Shown: one piece after another, positions 34,935-45,569 of the stretch | Layout: each line of letters begins with the position of its first letter | Position numbering within the stretch: the stretch's first letter is position 1 | Assembly (NCBI GenBank): GCA_027886185.1 | Contig: WOAB01000527.1 | Span: forward strand, 1,550,001 to 1,614,000 | Direction of reading: 5' to 3' | Length of the DNA: 64,000 bases | From: Rheum nobile | Lineage: Eukaryota > Streptophyta > Magnoliopsida > Caryophyllales > Polygonaceae | Program-made: the position numbers and the translations under genes | Notes under the pieces: model-generated | The model's input: only the letters and a program-made list of their open reading frames with translations | What the model was told of the DNA's origin: nothing | The model's database searches: none

Positions 34935-37240
34935 TAGGCCCTTGGCGGGATAGAATTCATAATTTAGGCCCTTGGCGGGATAGTTGAGTTTGTATTTTTT
35001 CTTGCTTAGTTGCGTATTATTATCTATTTAGGCCATTGGCGGGATATAGTCTTTATTACATAGACGTTAATTATACCTTGTTCTCCTCTTAGGAAGTTCA
35101 TTTTCATGTGACAATGCAGAAGCTTTATGTTACAATAAGTAATTTTTTGTGTGTGCTTGTTGCAGGAATTCTAGCCACTATGTCTAACGAAAGTGGAAAT
35201 GCTATTTTCCCTACCCAAGGTGATCCTGAATCACAAGGTGTTAGCGCGATTACACAGATCGCTAAAGGGCGTGGTCCATCAAAAGGCGTTCAAGTAAAAA
35301 AGCCTATGCACCTTGAGTTTAATGTCCCTGATGGCGAGTGGTCGAAACAATACGGAAAGCAAGTTGGGAGTTGTGCTCAAAGAATTAATATTAACGTGAA
35401 AGAATACCGAAGGATAGATGAGCAGACGAGGCAAGGGTTTTGGGAGGAGACCAAGGTATAATGTCTTTTTAAATTGTTTTAAATATATACTATATTAACT
35501 ATCTTTCTAACTTATTGTAAAAATCCACAGCTTATGTTCCACATCATTGAGAATGTCAATAAATCAAGGGGAAAATACTTCCATTCTTGTGTGGCAAAAC
35601 AATTTAGAGATTTCAAGAGCAAGTTGGTAGCTCGATGGATAACTAAGACGCAAAAGCCGTCGAAGTATCCTAGAAACAAGATGCCTTGGGAAATCTACCA
35701 CCACATTACAGAGGCTGATTGGTCAGTTTTTCTTCAAGAATATTACAGGCCAGAGTCATTGGTAATAATGCTATTTCTTTTTAGTATTAAAGATTCTAGT
35801 CAGCTAGCGGAAATCATTGGTAATAATGCAATTGACTTTTGACAGGCTCGTAGTGAGAAAGAAAAGGCAAGTGCAGCCCACCACAAGAATCCTCATTGCA
35901 CCGGCCAGGCGGGTTATATTAGAAAACGACACGAGTGGATAAAAGAAGGACGACTCCCAGAGGAAGCAGCTTTATCTCTGTCAAGTAGCTCCTCAGTGAA
36001 CTCATCGGTTCCTAGAGCTAGAAAATACAGATCAAAGGAGTGGGTTTTGGCTCATCAAGTTCGAACTGAGGATGGAAAGTGGGAAGTTAGCCCGAACGAT
36101 AAGGATGCCGTAGAAATTGCAAGAAAAGTTGTAAGTAGTGCTTTTTAATGAATATTTACTTAAATTTACTTGGAAATATGAACTAATCTATACTTTCCTA
36201 ATTGACATTATAGGAGGAGTATATCAAAGAAGAAGAAAAAGGAAACCTTACTTTCGAGGATGATGAGGATGCCCTCACCAAAGCCATTGGGAAAAAAAAT
36301 CATTGTGGCCGTGTCAAGGCAATAGGTGGAAATGTGGGTTATAGAGTTGCTTTCGGTCCAAGAGAACGACGGAGAAGATGTTCTAGTGAAGCTTCATCAG
36401 ATCTGATCGAATCGATCAGAGCTGAAGTTAGAAAGGAGTTTGAAGGTGAGTTAGATAAAAGGGTTGCTGAGGCCCTCCAAAAGCAACTACGCTCCATGTT
36501 ACACATAAATCAACCAAACTTCACTTCTACTCCCGTTCTTGAACTTAATGTTGATGCACCCTATACCACTTGTCCTGATTCCACACCGCAACCACGTGAG
36601 CTAAAGGTATGATTGAGTTTGAGTATTATCATGAACTCTTTATGTCCAAATACCTCTTATAACATGAATTAAAATACCTCTTATGCAGGAAAGGACTCCA
36701 TGCCATCTTGCCCTTGAGGATAAAGATTCTAGTAACAAAGTGCTCGTAGCGGATGGTATGGTACAACCCTCAAACGGTGCATCGTCCCAACACTTTACAC
36801 CGATGAAGCTTGATCACTACAAAGTCCAAGTTGATTTTGTTTATGATGGACATCATGATGATATTCTTCCGGTGCCTACGGGTGATGGTTTCACTAACTT
36901 AGGCGGTGCTCAGGGTAGTTTCGTGCAATGGCCGATCCGCTTAGTGATTTTCGAAGACGACGAGGTAAGAAATCTAGGCTCAATAATAATGTACACATTA
37001 CTCACTCTTGATCATCTATAATTCTAATATATATATAGGACTATACTACTCCACGCCCAACAAAGAAGTACAAGTCATTTCTCTCTAAAAAGGTGGATGA
37101 CAGCGCCAAAAATACAAAGGTAAGTCATTTCTCTCTAAAAAGGTGGATAGAATTCATAATTTAGGCCCTTGGCGGGATAGAATTCATAATTTAGGCCCTT
37201 GGCGGGATAGAATTCATAATTTAGGCCTTGGCGGGATAGT
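34935..37240. repeat. TTAGGCCCTTGGCGGGATAG repeats in CACTA introns
   Basis: A unit of about 30 bp, TTAGGCCCTTGGCGGGATAG plus AATTCATAAT, appears two to three times at 34938-35055 and three times in tandem at 37140-37240, both within introns of the CACTA gene. Confidence 0.8.
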
Positions 37241-38636
37241 TATTAGAAATGATATTAAATCTTCCTTGTTTGTGCTCAATAATACAAATGTTACTTCATT
37301 ATTATTATTTGGAAATTTCATGTCAAAATAACTCTTAAGTCTCAGTCCAACAAAGAGGTGGTTGGTAGCTATGATCGTAAAACAGAAGAATCAGCCGCCA
37401 AAAGGAAGAAAGCAGAAAACGGAGAAATTCAAGGTCATGGCCAGTCATGCAAGTGGTTGCAATTTGTTATGTCTTCGGCGCCGGGTGGTATATATGATAG
37501 TACTCCCATCCCATTGGATGCCTTGGTTTGGAATTATGTGACAGATCAAGAAACATACGTCACTGCATCCGATGTAGAAGAGTTCCTTAAGGGGGCATGC
37601 TTAAACATTTCTGTGATTCAAGTCTACATGATGTAAATGGTTTGATCATCTTTTAATTGTCAACTATCATTCTTAATCGTTTTTTCTTTAATTGTTCAAC
37701 TATCATTCTTAATCGTTTTTTCTTTAAATGTGCAGGTATTTATTGGACAATCACACATATGCATTTGAAAATTCTCGAATTGGGTTCATTTGTCATGAGA
37801 TGGTGTCAAGCACTAGAATCAAGGCCGATCCATCTGTTCCAGCAAATTACTTGCAACGTGTGTTCAATGCTAACAGTGCCAAATTGTTTTTGCTCCCATA
37901 TAATCAAGAGTAAGTGTTTTCAATAAGTTTCATATATAATTAGTATTTTAAGCAATCATTAATGTTTATCAATTTACGTTTAAATGATGCAGCAATCATT
38001 GGACTCTATACGTGATAGACCTATTTAAAGCACATGTCTATCTTTTTGATTCTCTAAAAGGTCCAGACAACAGAATGACTGATGCATCTGGAATCATGAA
38101 TTTGTAAGTTATTTTGCTTACGAACTAGTTTTTTTTGGAATATTAACAATATCAGTTTCGTGACTGTATTATGTTGATTTTCTAGGGCATTTCAAGTGTT
38201 TAAGTATCAAGGTGGGAAGTGCGATAAATCAATAGGAAAACGTAAGACGTTGAGAGTCTGCAATATAGAGGTACATATAGCATTTTAAACGCTTTAGGTT
38301 TGTTTATTTATAATCAAAGGCCTTGTATCTAAGACAGCCCCCTTATGTTGTGTAATTAGTGCGCTCAACAAAGCAGCGGAACCGAGTGTGGCTATTATGT
38401 CTAAAAGTTCATGTTAGAGATAGTCACGGGACTCGAGGACTCTAATGAGCGACTAGATAAGGTATGTAACTTAACTAACTATATATTGATAGTATTTGTG
38501 TTTTGTGTCAATAATTTCTGTGTTTTTTATAAAGCTATATCCTAAGAGGAAGACAACATATACTTATGAAGAAATGGATGTTGTTCGTGAGCAATGGGCA
38601 CAGTATTTTACATCGAAGTATTTATTATCGGATTGA
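35180..38636 (+). pseudogene. CACTA plant-transposase (Ptta/En/Spm) protein with C-terminal Ulp1-like protease
   Basis: Exons read: 35180-35455, 35531-35761, 35846-36129, 36214-36606, 36689-36964, 37039-37119, about 37331-37633, 37736-37911 and four small ones to the TGA at 38634. The first half (SRGKYFHSCVAKQFRDFKS, EWIKEGRLP, RTEDGKWEVSPND) matches the plant transposase family of En/Spm elements. The C-terminal half has the Ulp1 fold signature: DNHWTLYVID (His), VYLFDSL (Asp), QQSSGTECGYYV (Gln, Cys). Defects: the phase of the 36129/36214 junction does not fit the downstream frame, consistent with one lost base, and TAA at 38402-38404 stops translation right after the catalytic cysteine. 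Probably inactive. Confidence 0.75.
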
Positions 38637-38814
38637 ACTTGTTTGTACTTGTCATGTAAACTGTTGTTGAGAACCTGACTGTACTCTGGTGAAATCTGTT
38701 GTGTTGTTGTATATTATTCTGTGAATAAAATCAGGAATCTATTCTGCAAATTTAATGTGTGTATGGTGTATCATAAAATCAGGAATCTATTCTGTAAATT
38801 TAATGAAATAACTT

Positions 38815-39185
38815 TTAGAGACGGGTCTATGGAGACCCACCTCTAAAAGCCACTTGTTGAGGCGGGCCTCTATAGGCCCGCCTCAACAAGTGCCTCACTA
38901 TGGCGCCAAAGTGAGGCACTTGTTGAGGCAGGCATATAGAGGCCCGCCTCAACAAGTGGACTTTTAGAGGCGGGCCTACATAGGCCCGCCTCTAAAAGTG
39001 CCTCACTTTGGCGTCATAGTGAGGCACTTGTTGAGGCGGGCCTATAGAGGCCCGCCTCAACAAGTGGCTTTTAGAGGCGTATATTGCCCGCCTCAAAAAG
39101 GGTCCCCACTTGTTGCAGCCCCCTCATTTGAAGCGAACGGTGTTTGCCTCAATAAGTGTCCAAATGCCCGCCTCTATTAGGGTTT
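38815..39185. repeat. right subterminal palindromes of the CACTA element
   Basis: Inverted pairs of TTGAGGCGGGCC and TTTTAGAGGCGGGCC with their complements, linked by AGTGCCTCACTTTGGCG. These are the same family as at the left end, with slightly different spacing. Confidence 0.85.
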
Positions 39186-39197
39186 TTTCCACTAGTG

Positions 39198-40370
39198 AAC
39201 ATACTGATGCACCAAGAAGTAATTTACTCATGCAATATCAGATAGTGAGTCATGCACTAACATACCAACTCATGCACCAACAAGAAATTACAAAGAAATA
39301 ACTCATGCACCAATAAGAAATAATTCATGCAGTTTAGTTATTTTTTACTCATGCATTTGTATTTCTAGTTGACTAGTGCATTTATATTTCTATTTGACTT
39401 ACCAGTGTCTGTATATTTTTGTGATCTTGTTACTCTTTTTGTTATTGATGGTGATGGCAAAGTTGTGTTTGTAGTAACTGGATCTAGTTGTTTTGTTTTA
39501 GCCTGAGATCTGGATTTGTTTTGAGTTTTGCTTGGTGATGCAAGCTGGTCTGGTGTTTGAGTAATGATTAATGTACCATATCTTAACTCCTTGACTATGT
39601 CGGGTGGATTTTTGTCATCACAATGCTTGCCTTTTCCTACATATTATACACATATATATATATATATATATATCATTCATAATGGACAGTACTATTCACA
39701 AAACCACATGTTAGGCTCATGCATTTACACACTCTTAACTCAAGCACCTGCATAGAAAGAGGAAGGCACATACACATATAGTTACTCATACACCATCACA
39801 AACTAAGTCATGCACCTAGAAACAAATTTACTCATGCACTCATATTCTGTAACTCATGCACACAGATATATTCATGCATCTTCATTAGCTGATGCACCTA
39901 CACGTAACAAGTCATGTACCTATAAACACTGTCTCATGCACCTACACATAATTACTCATGCACTTTCCACATAACAAGTCATGCACCTATAAACACTGTC
40001 TCATGCACCTTCACATAATTACTCATGCACCTATAAACACTGCATAGAAAGAGGAAGGCACATACACATATAGTTACTCATACACCATCACAAACTAAGT
40101 CATGCATATAGAAACACTTACTCATGCACTCACATTGTCTGACTCATGCACACGGATATATTCATGCATCTTCATTAGCTGATGCACCTATAAACACTTA
40201 CTCATGCACCAATTTGTTTTCAATCATGCACCTATATAAATAGGCTCATGAAGTCTTGCATATACACACATAGTTACTCAAACACCATCACACACTAAGT
40301 CATGCACCTAGAAACACTTACTCATGTACTAACACTCTTTAGTGATGCATCTACACACACATGTTAGAGC
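39198..40370. repeat. CATGCAC motif block, right part of the MULE
   Basis: Dense CTCATGCACC/CACTTT units, including a direct repeat of about 310 bp (blocks starting near 39735 and 40040 share CATAGAAAGAGGAAGGCACATACACATATAG). This is the continuation of the block interrupted by the CACTA element. Confidence 0.85.
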
Positions 40371-40982
40371 AAAAGCAGCGAGTGACATATATAGAAGATA
40401 TTTTTATTGATCTATTATGCACAGACGTATATTCAGTCTAATATATAGAAGATATTTCAAATCAGAGCATGTATCTAGTGAGAAATCTCTACATCGACCT
40501 TTTGCGATTATGTATTTAGTGAGAAATATACCTTGTGTTCCACTTGCTATCTTTGACCTCATTTTGTTCTTCTTTTGTTGTTGATTCTTCGTATTTCTGA
40601 GTTCTAGTTTGTTGCGACGATTCTTCTTCTTTCTGTTGATTCGGTGAAAATCGCCTTTTCTAGGGTTTATGTTTCGAATCACTCGGGAAATGCTTGATTG
40701 TGCAGCGGATGGTCGATTTGTGAAAGTGAGAGAGAGAATCGAGAAGAGAGCGAGAGCAAGAGAGCGAAGAAGAACGAGAGAGAACGGTTTGATTTCAGGA
40801 AACGAAGGAGATAATCGAAAAGCGAGTGAACAGTGTTTTAAGAGCCTGCTAACTTTCAATCGAAAAGCGAGAGTGAACACGCGCGGGCCGGCCCACTTAG
40901 CTTCTTAGCTTCTGGCCCTTGGATGGACTCCATCCGTAGGATGAAGTCCATCCTTATTCCTTCTCTAAGAGGCCTTCCTCAC
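40371..40982. other. right terminal region of the MULE, GA-rich, no gene called
   Basis: A GA-rich stretch with a direct repeat TCGAAAAGCGAG(AG)TGAACA (about 40816 and 40859), mirrored at the left end by CT-rich repeats of CAGCCGTTCCTTCTCTT. This could be the promoter/leader of the minus-strand Ulp1-type gene or subterminal sequence. Open frames here look fortuitous. Confidence 0.4.
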
Positions 40983-41240
40983 CGGAATTTCACCCCCTAA
41001 CTAAAATTATTATGTTTTTGAAGATATTTTGTGATTTTTAATCTTGAAGATTAAGTTTACCCGGCCATAGACATAATTATTTACCTTAGGCTAGTTCAAG
41101 TAATGTTTCAAATCTAAACACTAGTACTAGAAACCTATGATGTTGTCAAACAAAGAGTCAAAAGCTATAAAACTTTAACATTCATGCTACGACATAATTT
41201 GTTATTGTTTAAGAAGACAACTATACAATAGACGAGCTAA

Positions 41241-41538
41241 GGGCGCGTTTGGTACGATGACGGGAATCGGATTAGAGTCAAGAATCGGATTAGAGTCAAG
41301 AATCGGATTGGGTATGAAGAATGGACCGGCCACAATACTTTTTAATTTGTGTTTGGTCATATTTGTTGGATGTCTAGAAAGAACATGAAGTTAAGTATGG
41401 GTGATACCTTGGTGTAGATGAGGATATGAGAGTGTGTATAAATTTCTACAATGAGTGATTCCAAGAAAAAATCCTAACCAAACACGGAAATTGGGTTGAG
41501 TGATTCCTAATACCTAGGATATGGTACCAAACGAGACC
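41241..41538. mobile_element. PIF/Harbinger-type MITE
   Basis: A 298-bp element beginning GGGCGCGTTTGGTAC and ending in the inverted partner GTACCAAACGAGACC, flanked by the 3-bp duplication TAA (41238-41240 and 41539-41541). Ends and duplication are typical of Tourist-like MITEs. Confidence 0.85.
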
Positions 41539-41695
41539 TAAAAGTCTTTGTTAGCTTCGATCGATTATTCTTAGTACGTTTCCTAGTTTTGATTTATCAG
41601 TTTAAATTAGATTCAGCTCGTAAACTTGAAACTCTTTATTGATAAATTCAGCACGTACAAACCATTAATTATCGATTGGGGCATTACAGTATATA

Positions 41696-41745
41696 CTAGA
41701 TATTTATGCCCGTGCTACGCACGGGGTCGACTTTTTTTATATTGA
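41696..41745 (-). mobile_element. Helitron 3' terminus (element extends to the right)
   Basis: On the minus strand the sequence is CCCGTGC-GTA-GCACGGG (perfect 7-bp stem), then CATAAATAT and the terminal CTAG at 41699-41696. This is the canonical plant Helitron 3' end. The 5' end was not located in the AT-rich DNA to the right (41.7-43.8 kb). Confidence 0.75.
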
Positions 41746-43834
41746 TATATTTTATAATTTTATTTTCTGTATTTTAAATTTTTAAGATTAATTTAAGAAT
41801 TATTAAATATTAACATAGCATAGAAATAATCTTCAACATTAAAAATATCCAAAATATATAAAGGAAAGAACGTCGATCTTTCAAGTTTTATATTAAATAA
41901 TGTTTATTTTTTATATATATGAATTTAATATGAAAAAACTAAAATAGAGATTTTTATTTAACATTCTTTTTTTCTATAAAAGTAATACAAAATTTTATAG
42001 CTTCAAGAATGTTGAGATGAAAGTATGGAGATTTTTTCCCGAAAGACGTTGTCATAAATAATTATTAGCAATTATCTCGTGTATATTTTGACAATATTAA
42101 AAAAATTAATATGTTTTTATTTTCATTTTTTGGTGTAATAGAGTTTCTTGAGTCCTTATAATGAAAGTAAAATTAGTCCTTAGGAGCAACACCAATTAAC
42201 AATTGATATTGAGCACTATATCATTATTCACGTTCATAATAATTTTAATTTTGATTCTAAAATTGATCACAATTCGTAATTCAACATAAATAGTGAGTTT
42301 GCATTTTCATCCATTATATAACATGATCATGCAACATATAAATCACTAAATGCGGATTAACTTTTACCATAAGCGAGGACATTAATTTTGCAATTTAGAT
42401 ATTTGACCGATGTAACTTCTCCATAAATTTTAAACGTATTCCATTGTGATCTTGTAAACTTCTTATTTATTTATTAGTTGTTTTATCATGACTTTTTTTG
42501 TTTGAATTGAATGGTGGGCTATTAAATCTCCTTTTATATTCATATTTGTTATTATTTTTATAATTTTTTTCCTTATTGACAAAGAAACTCAATACATAAG
42601 TGATGTGAAATGACATAATATGTCAGATAAAGTGGTTAAACACACATGGTCACTTACATTCAAATTCAAGAAACTAAGAAAATCATGACCTAAATATTTT
42701 TAATGCAAAACAACATTCTAAATCGATGTACCTAATTTTCATTTCAACTAAATAACTAACCTTTATATAAAGTAATCTTAAAAAAATTATAAATTTGTCA
42801 AAAGGTAAAAATATTAATTGAAACAACATATAAATCATAAAAAAAAATTGAGCATGTAATATTTTATATTGTACATAGCCACTTTAACTATTGATTCTAA
42901 ATCCTTTAAAAGCTATTGATTATAAATATGATAAAAGTAAGTAAATAAATAAACATCAATTTTATATCTAGATTTTTATACAACCTAATATTATTAATAG
43001 AAAATGGTATATCTATAGAAAATAGAATTTTAAAATGTTTTAAAAAAGGAATTTATTCATATGTATATCAGTATATGTCTTAAGTCTAAACACATACATG
43101 GGATCAAATCATCAAAGTAAATGATAACAAAAAAATAACATAATCTTATTTGACATTTCTTCTGCAATGTTATTTTTATATTCAAAATAATAATAATTAA
43201 TAGTAGTATGGTATTTTTTCAATTTTTAATTGTTTTTTTTCTTTGGTTTATGTTTACTAATTTTAAGTTTTATATTTAATTATCTTTATATAATGAAACA
43301 ATAATAAAAATATATGAGTTGAAAATCATTTTATTACTCTCATGTAAAAGTTACTATGTTTTGTACTATAAAGAATAGAATACTTTAATATACTTCACTA
43401 TTGAAATTTCAATCAGGTGTTATGATAAAATGAAGTTTGTACCCGTTTTATTCTACACTTAGTATTTCTAATTCATTTTGAGTAAATCATTTCACATTTC
43501 ATTGTAAAATTTAGAGGTTTTAACATGGTGTGAATTCAATAATTATACATTCATGATATCATTTTTTTATATTATTCGAATATTAACATAATTAAGTAGA
43601 TTATTAGGCACTATATATATACTAAAATATTTATTAGTTACATGTTTGCACAATTAAGTAACATGTATATGCTAATCCAATGTTTTCAGTTAATTTTCCA
43701 TAATTTAATGTATGTTATATTTTTTAATTTTATTAATAGGTTGACATGTTAATGTTACTTTTATATTAGATGAAATCAAAATAATAAAAAATCATCTAGT
43801 AATTCTATAATGTTATTGTATACATACTCTCAAT
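41746..43834. other. AT-rich DNA, probably the Helitron body
   Basis: No coding frame or RNA gene seen. Most likely the interior of the minus-strand Helitron whose 3' end is at 41696, but no 5' terminus could be assigned. Confidence 0.35.
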
Positions 43835-44415
43835 TAGGGGTGGAAATGGGTCGGGTGATGGATGGGTGGAGCCATTTTATCACCCGACCCGTGAATTAAA
43901 TCCTTCACCCGACCCATCCGTCACCCACAAAACCTTTTACCCACATCCGTCCATCCATCATCCAACGAGTGATTTGGGTGGGTCGGGTCATCCGCATAAT
44001 ATATTATAAATATTTTATAATTATTAAATGTAATAAAATATATGATTAAGTGTAAAAAGTAATTAATTTTCTTCAATATATGAAAATAGTTGTTCTAAAT
44101 ATAGGATTTGATGGATGTTCATATAAAATATTCTTAGAATACTCAACTTTTAAACATATAAAAACTAAAATTAACGTCATATATTTTAATAAAATAGAAT
44201 TAGAACTATAATCTCCGACGGGTGAACGGATGAGTGAATGAAGTGCGGGTGATGGATCGGGTGATGGGTGAGATTTACAAAACCCATCACCCACCCGTCA
44301 TCCGTTTCACCCGACCCACCAACCATCCATCACCCGATTTACTTTGGGTGATCATCCATATATTCAGGTCGGGTTTTCGGGTGGGTCGGTCACTCACGAG
44401 TGATTTTCAGCCCTA
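43835..44415. mobile_element. hAT-type MITE with GGGTGATGG/CACCCGACCC internal inverted repeats
   Basis: A 581-bp element with ends TAGGGGTGGAAAT and, inverted, TAGGGCTGAAAAT. Perfect 8-bp target duplication CTCTCAAT (43827-43834 and 44416-44423). Subterminal stretches of GGTCGGGTGATGGATGGG and their complements can fold into long stems. No transposase. Confidence 0.9.
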
Positions 44416-45150
44416 CTCTCAATGTGTTTGCTAGTTTTGTTAAATAATTAATAACTTTCTTATCACGTTTTTACATTTATAGTACTGCTTTTTTACATTT
44501 CTAGTAATTAATAACTTTTATGAGTAAGAAAATTGAGGTATTTGGAGTCTTCTTGGCCTTATGATTATTTATATCAATATAATAAGAACTTCGATGATAC
44601 TTCCCTAAAATTCAGACAATTTTTTCATATGTTCATAGTATCATAAACGAATTGATTTTTAATTTTTTCCTAAGAAAAAGGAGAATTAAAGTTTCCATTG
44701 TTAAAATGACCAATGATCTTTTGGATTTAATGGGAATAAAAATGAACAAAAAAACAATGGGTTATTTTTTAATTTTATAGTCAATTTTAGTATTTTATAT
44801 TGTGATATTGCAAGCTAAAATGTATTATATCCATCAAAAGCAATATTTCATAATGCAAGTCTTAAAATATATACTTATAAAGCAAAAACAAAGTTTTTTT
44901 GTCAAAATAAAATATAAGAATATAAACATATATTTTTTCATAGCAATGCGTAAAATAATGTAAGAAAAACAGAACAAAAAAGTATAGATAAAGAGATTGA
45001 GGACATTAAAATTAAAATACCTCATATTGTAGTGATCTGTTGCATGAAGTCAATGTCAAATGGGATTGCAATTTCAATTGATACTAATTGATAATGATAA
45101 TAGTAATAGAAAGTTGATTGTGCGTGCCATTTTATTGCTTGTGTTCTACC

Positions 45151-45569
45151 TAGGGTTGATCATCGGTCCAAACCCGGTCCGGACCGACTCGGACCGGACC
45201 GAAACCCGGAAGTCCAAATATGATGGACCGAAACCCGGACCGGAAATATCCGGACCGGTCCGGTCCTATTTGGACCGGGTTTGGACCGGTTTATATTCTA
45301 GTTAAATTTAAATATAATTTAATCAATTTTAAACATGAAAAAACCCTCAAATCTAAATATAATTTACTCTTAAATATAATTTACGTTAAATCCTAAATCT
45401 TAAACCTCAAATGTAAAAAAATCTCAAACCCCTTAAAATTTTAGGGTTTTTTAAAAACACCGGACCGGACCCGGACCGGACCGGACCCGGATTTCCAAAA
45501 ATCTTTGGACCGGAGACCGGTCCGGTCCGGTTCGAAATTCCGATCCAGTCCGGTTTTTGCTCAACCCTA
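45151..45569. mobile_element. hAT-type MITE with GGACCGG repeats
   Basis: A 419-bp element with ends TAGGGTTGATCAT and, inverted, TAGGGTTGAGCAA. Perfect 8-bp target duplication GTTCTACC (45143-45150 and 45570-45577). Both sides carry many CCGGACCGG-type palindromes. Confidence 0.9.

Larger units (their letters stand above)
33463..39197 (+). mobile_element. CACTA (En/Spm) element, complete ends, nested in the MULE
   Basis: The left end is CACTAGTGGAAAAAA and the right end TTTTTTCCACTAGTG, a perfect 15-bp terminal inverted repeat of CACTA type. The 3-bp target duplication AAC occurs at 33460-33462 and 39198-39200. The 5,735-bp element has subterminal GC-rich palindromes on both sides and one multi-exon + strand gene with plant-transposase and Ulp1-like parts. 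No TNP2-type (Transposase_21) catalytic region is visible, so it would depend on another element to move. It interrupts a CATGCAC block of the host MULE. Confidence 0.93.
22957..40982. mobile_element. large FAR1/Ulp1-type MULE carpeted with CATGCAC motifs, disrupted by a CACTA element
   Basis: A FAR1-type transposase gene (+) and an Ulp1-type protease gene (-) converge on each other, the arrangement of MULEs that carry Ulp1 genes. CTCATGCACC-like motifs fill introns and spacers from about 23.5 to 40.4 kb and bound the unit. The suggested ends are GTGAGGATAGGG...GGAATGAGGATG at 22957 and, on the minus strand from 40982, GTGAGGAAGGCC...GGAATAAGGATG. They align with gaps at perhaps 75%. No convincing 9-bp target duplication was found, so the limits are approximate. 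Removing the nested CACTA (33463-39197 plus one TSD) leaves about 12.3 kb. Confidence 0.6.

Noticed and set aside
40404..40880. 158-aa minus-strand frame at the right end of the MULE
   Set aside because: Low-complexity Lys/Arg/Asn-rich translation of GA-rich terminal sequence without a recognisable domain; more likely leader or subterminal DNA.
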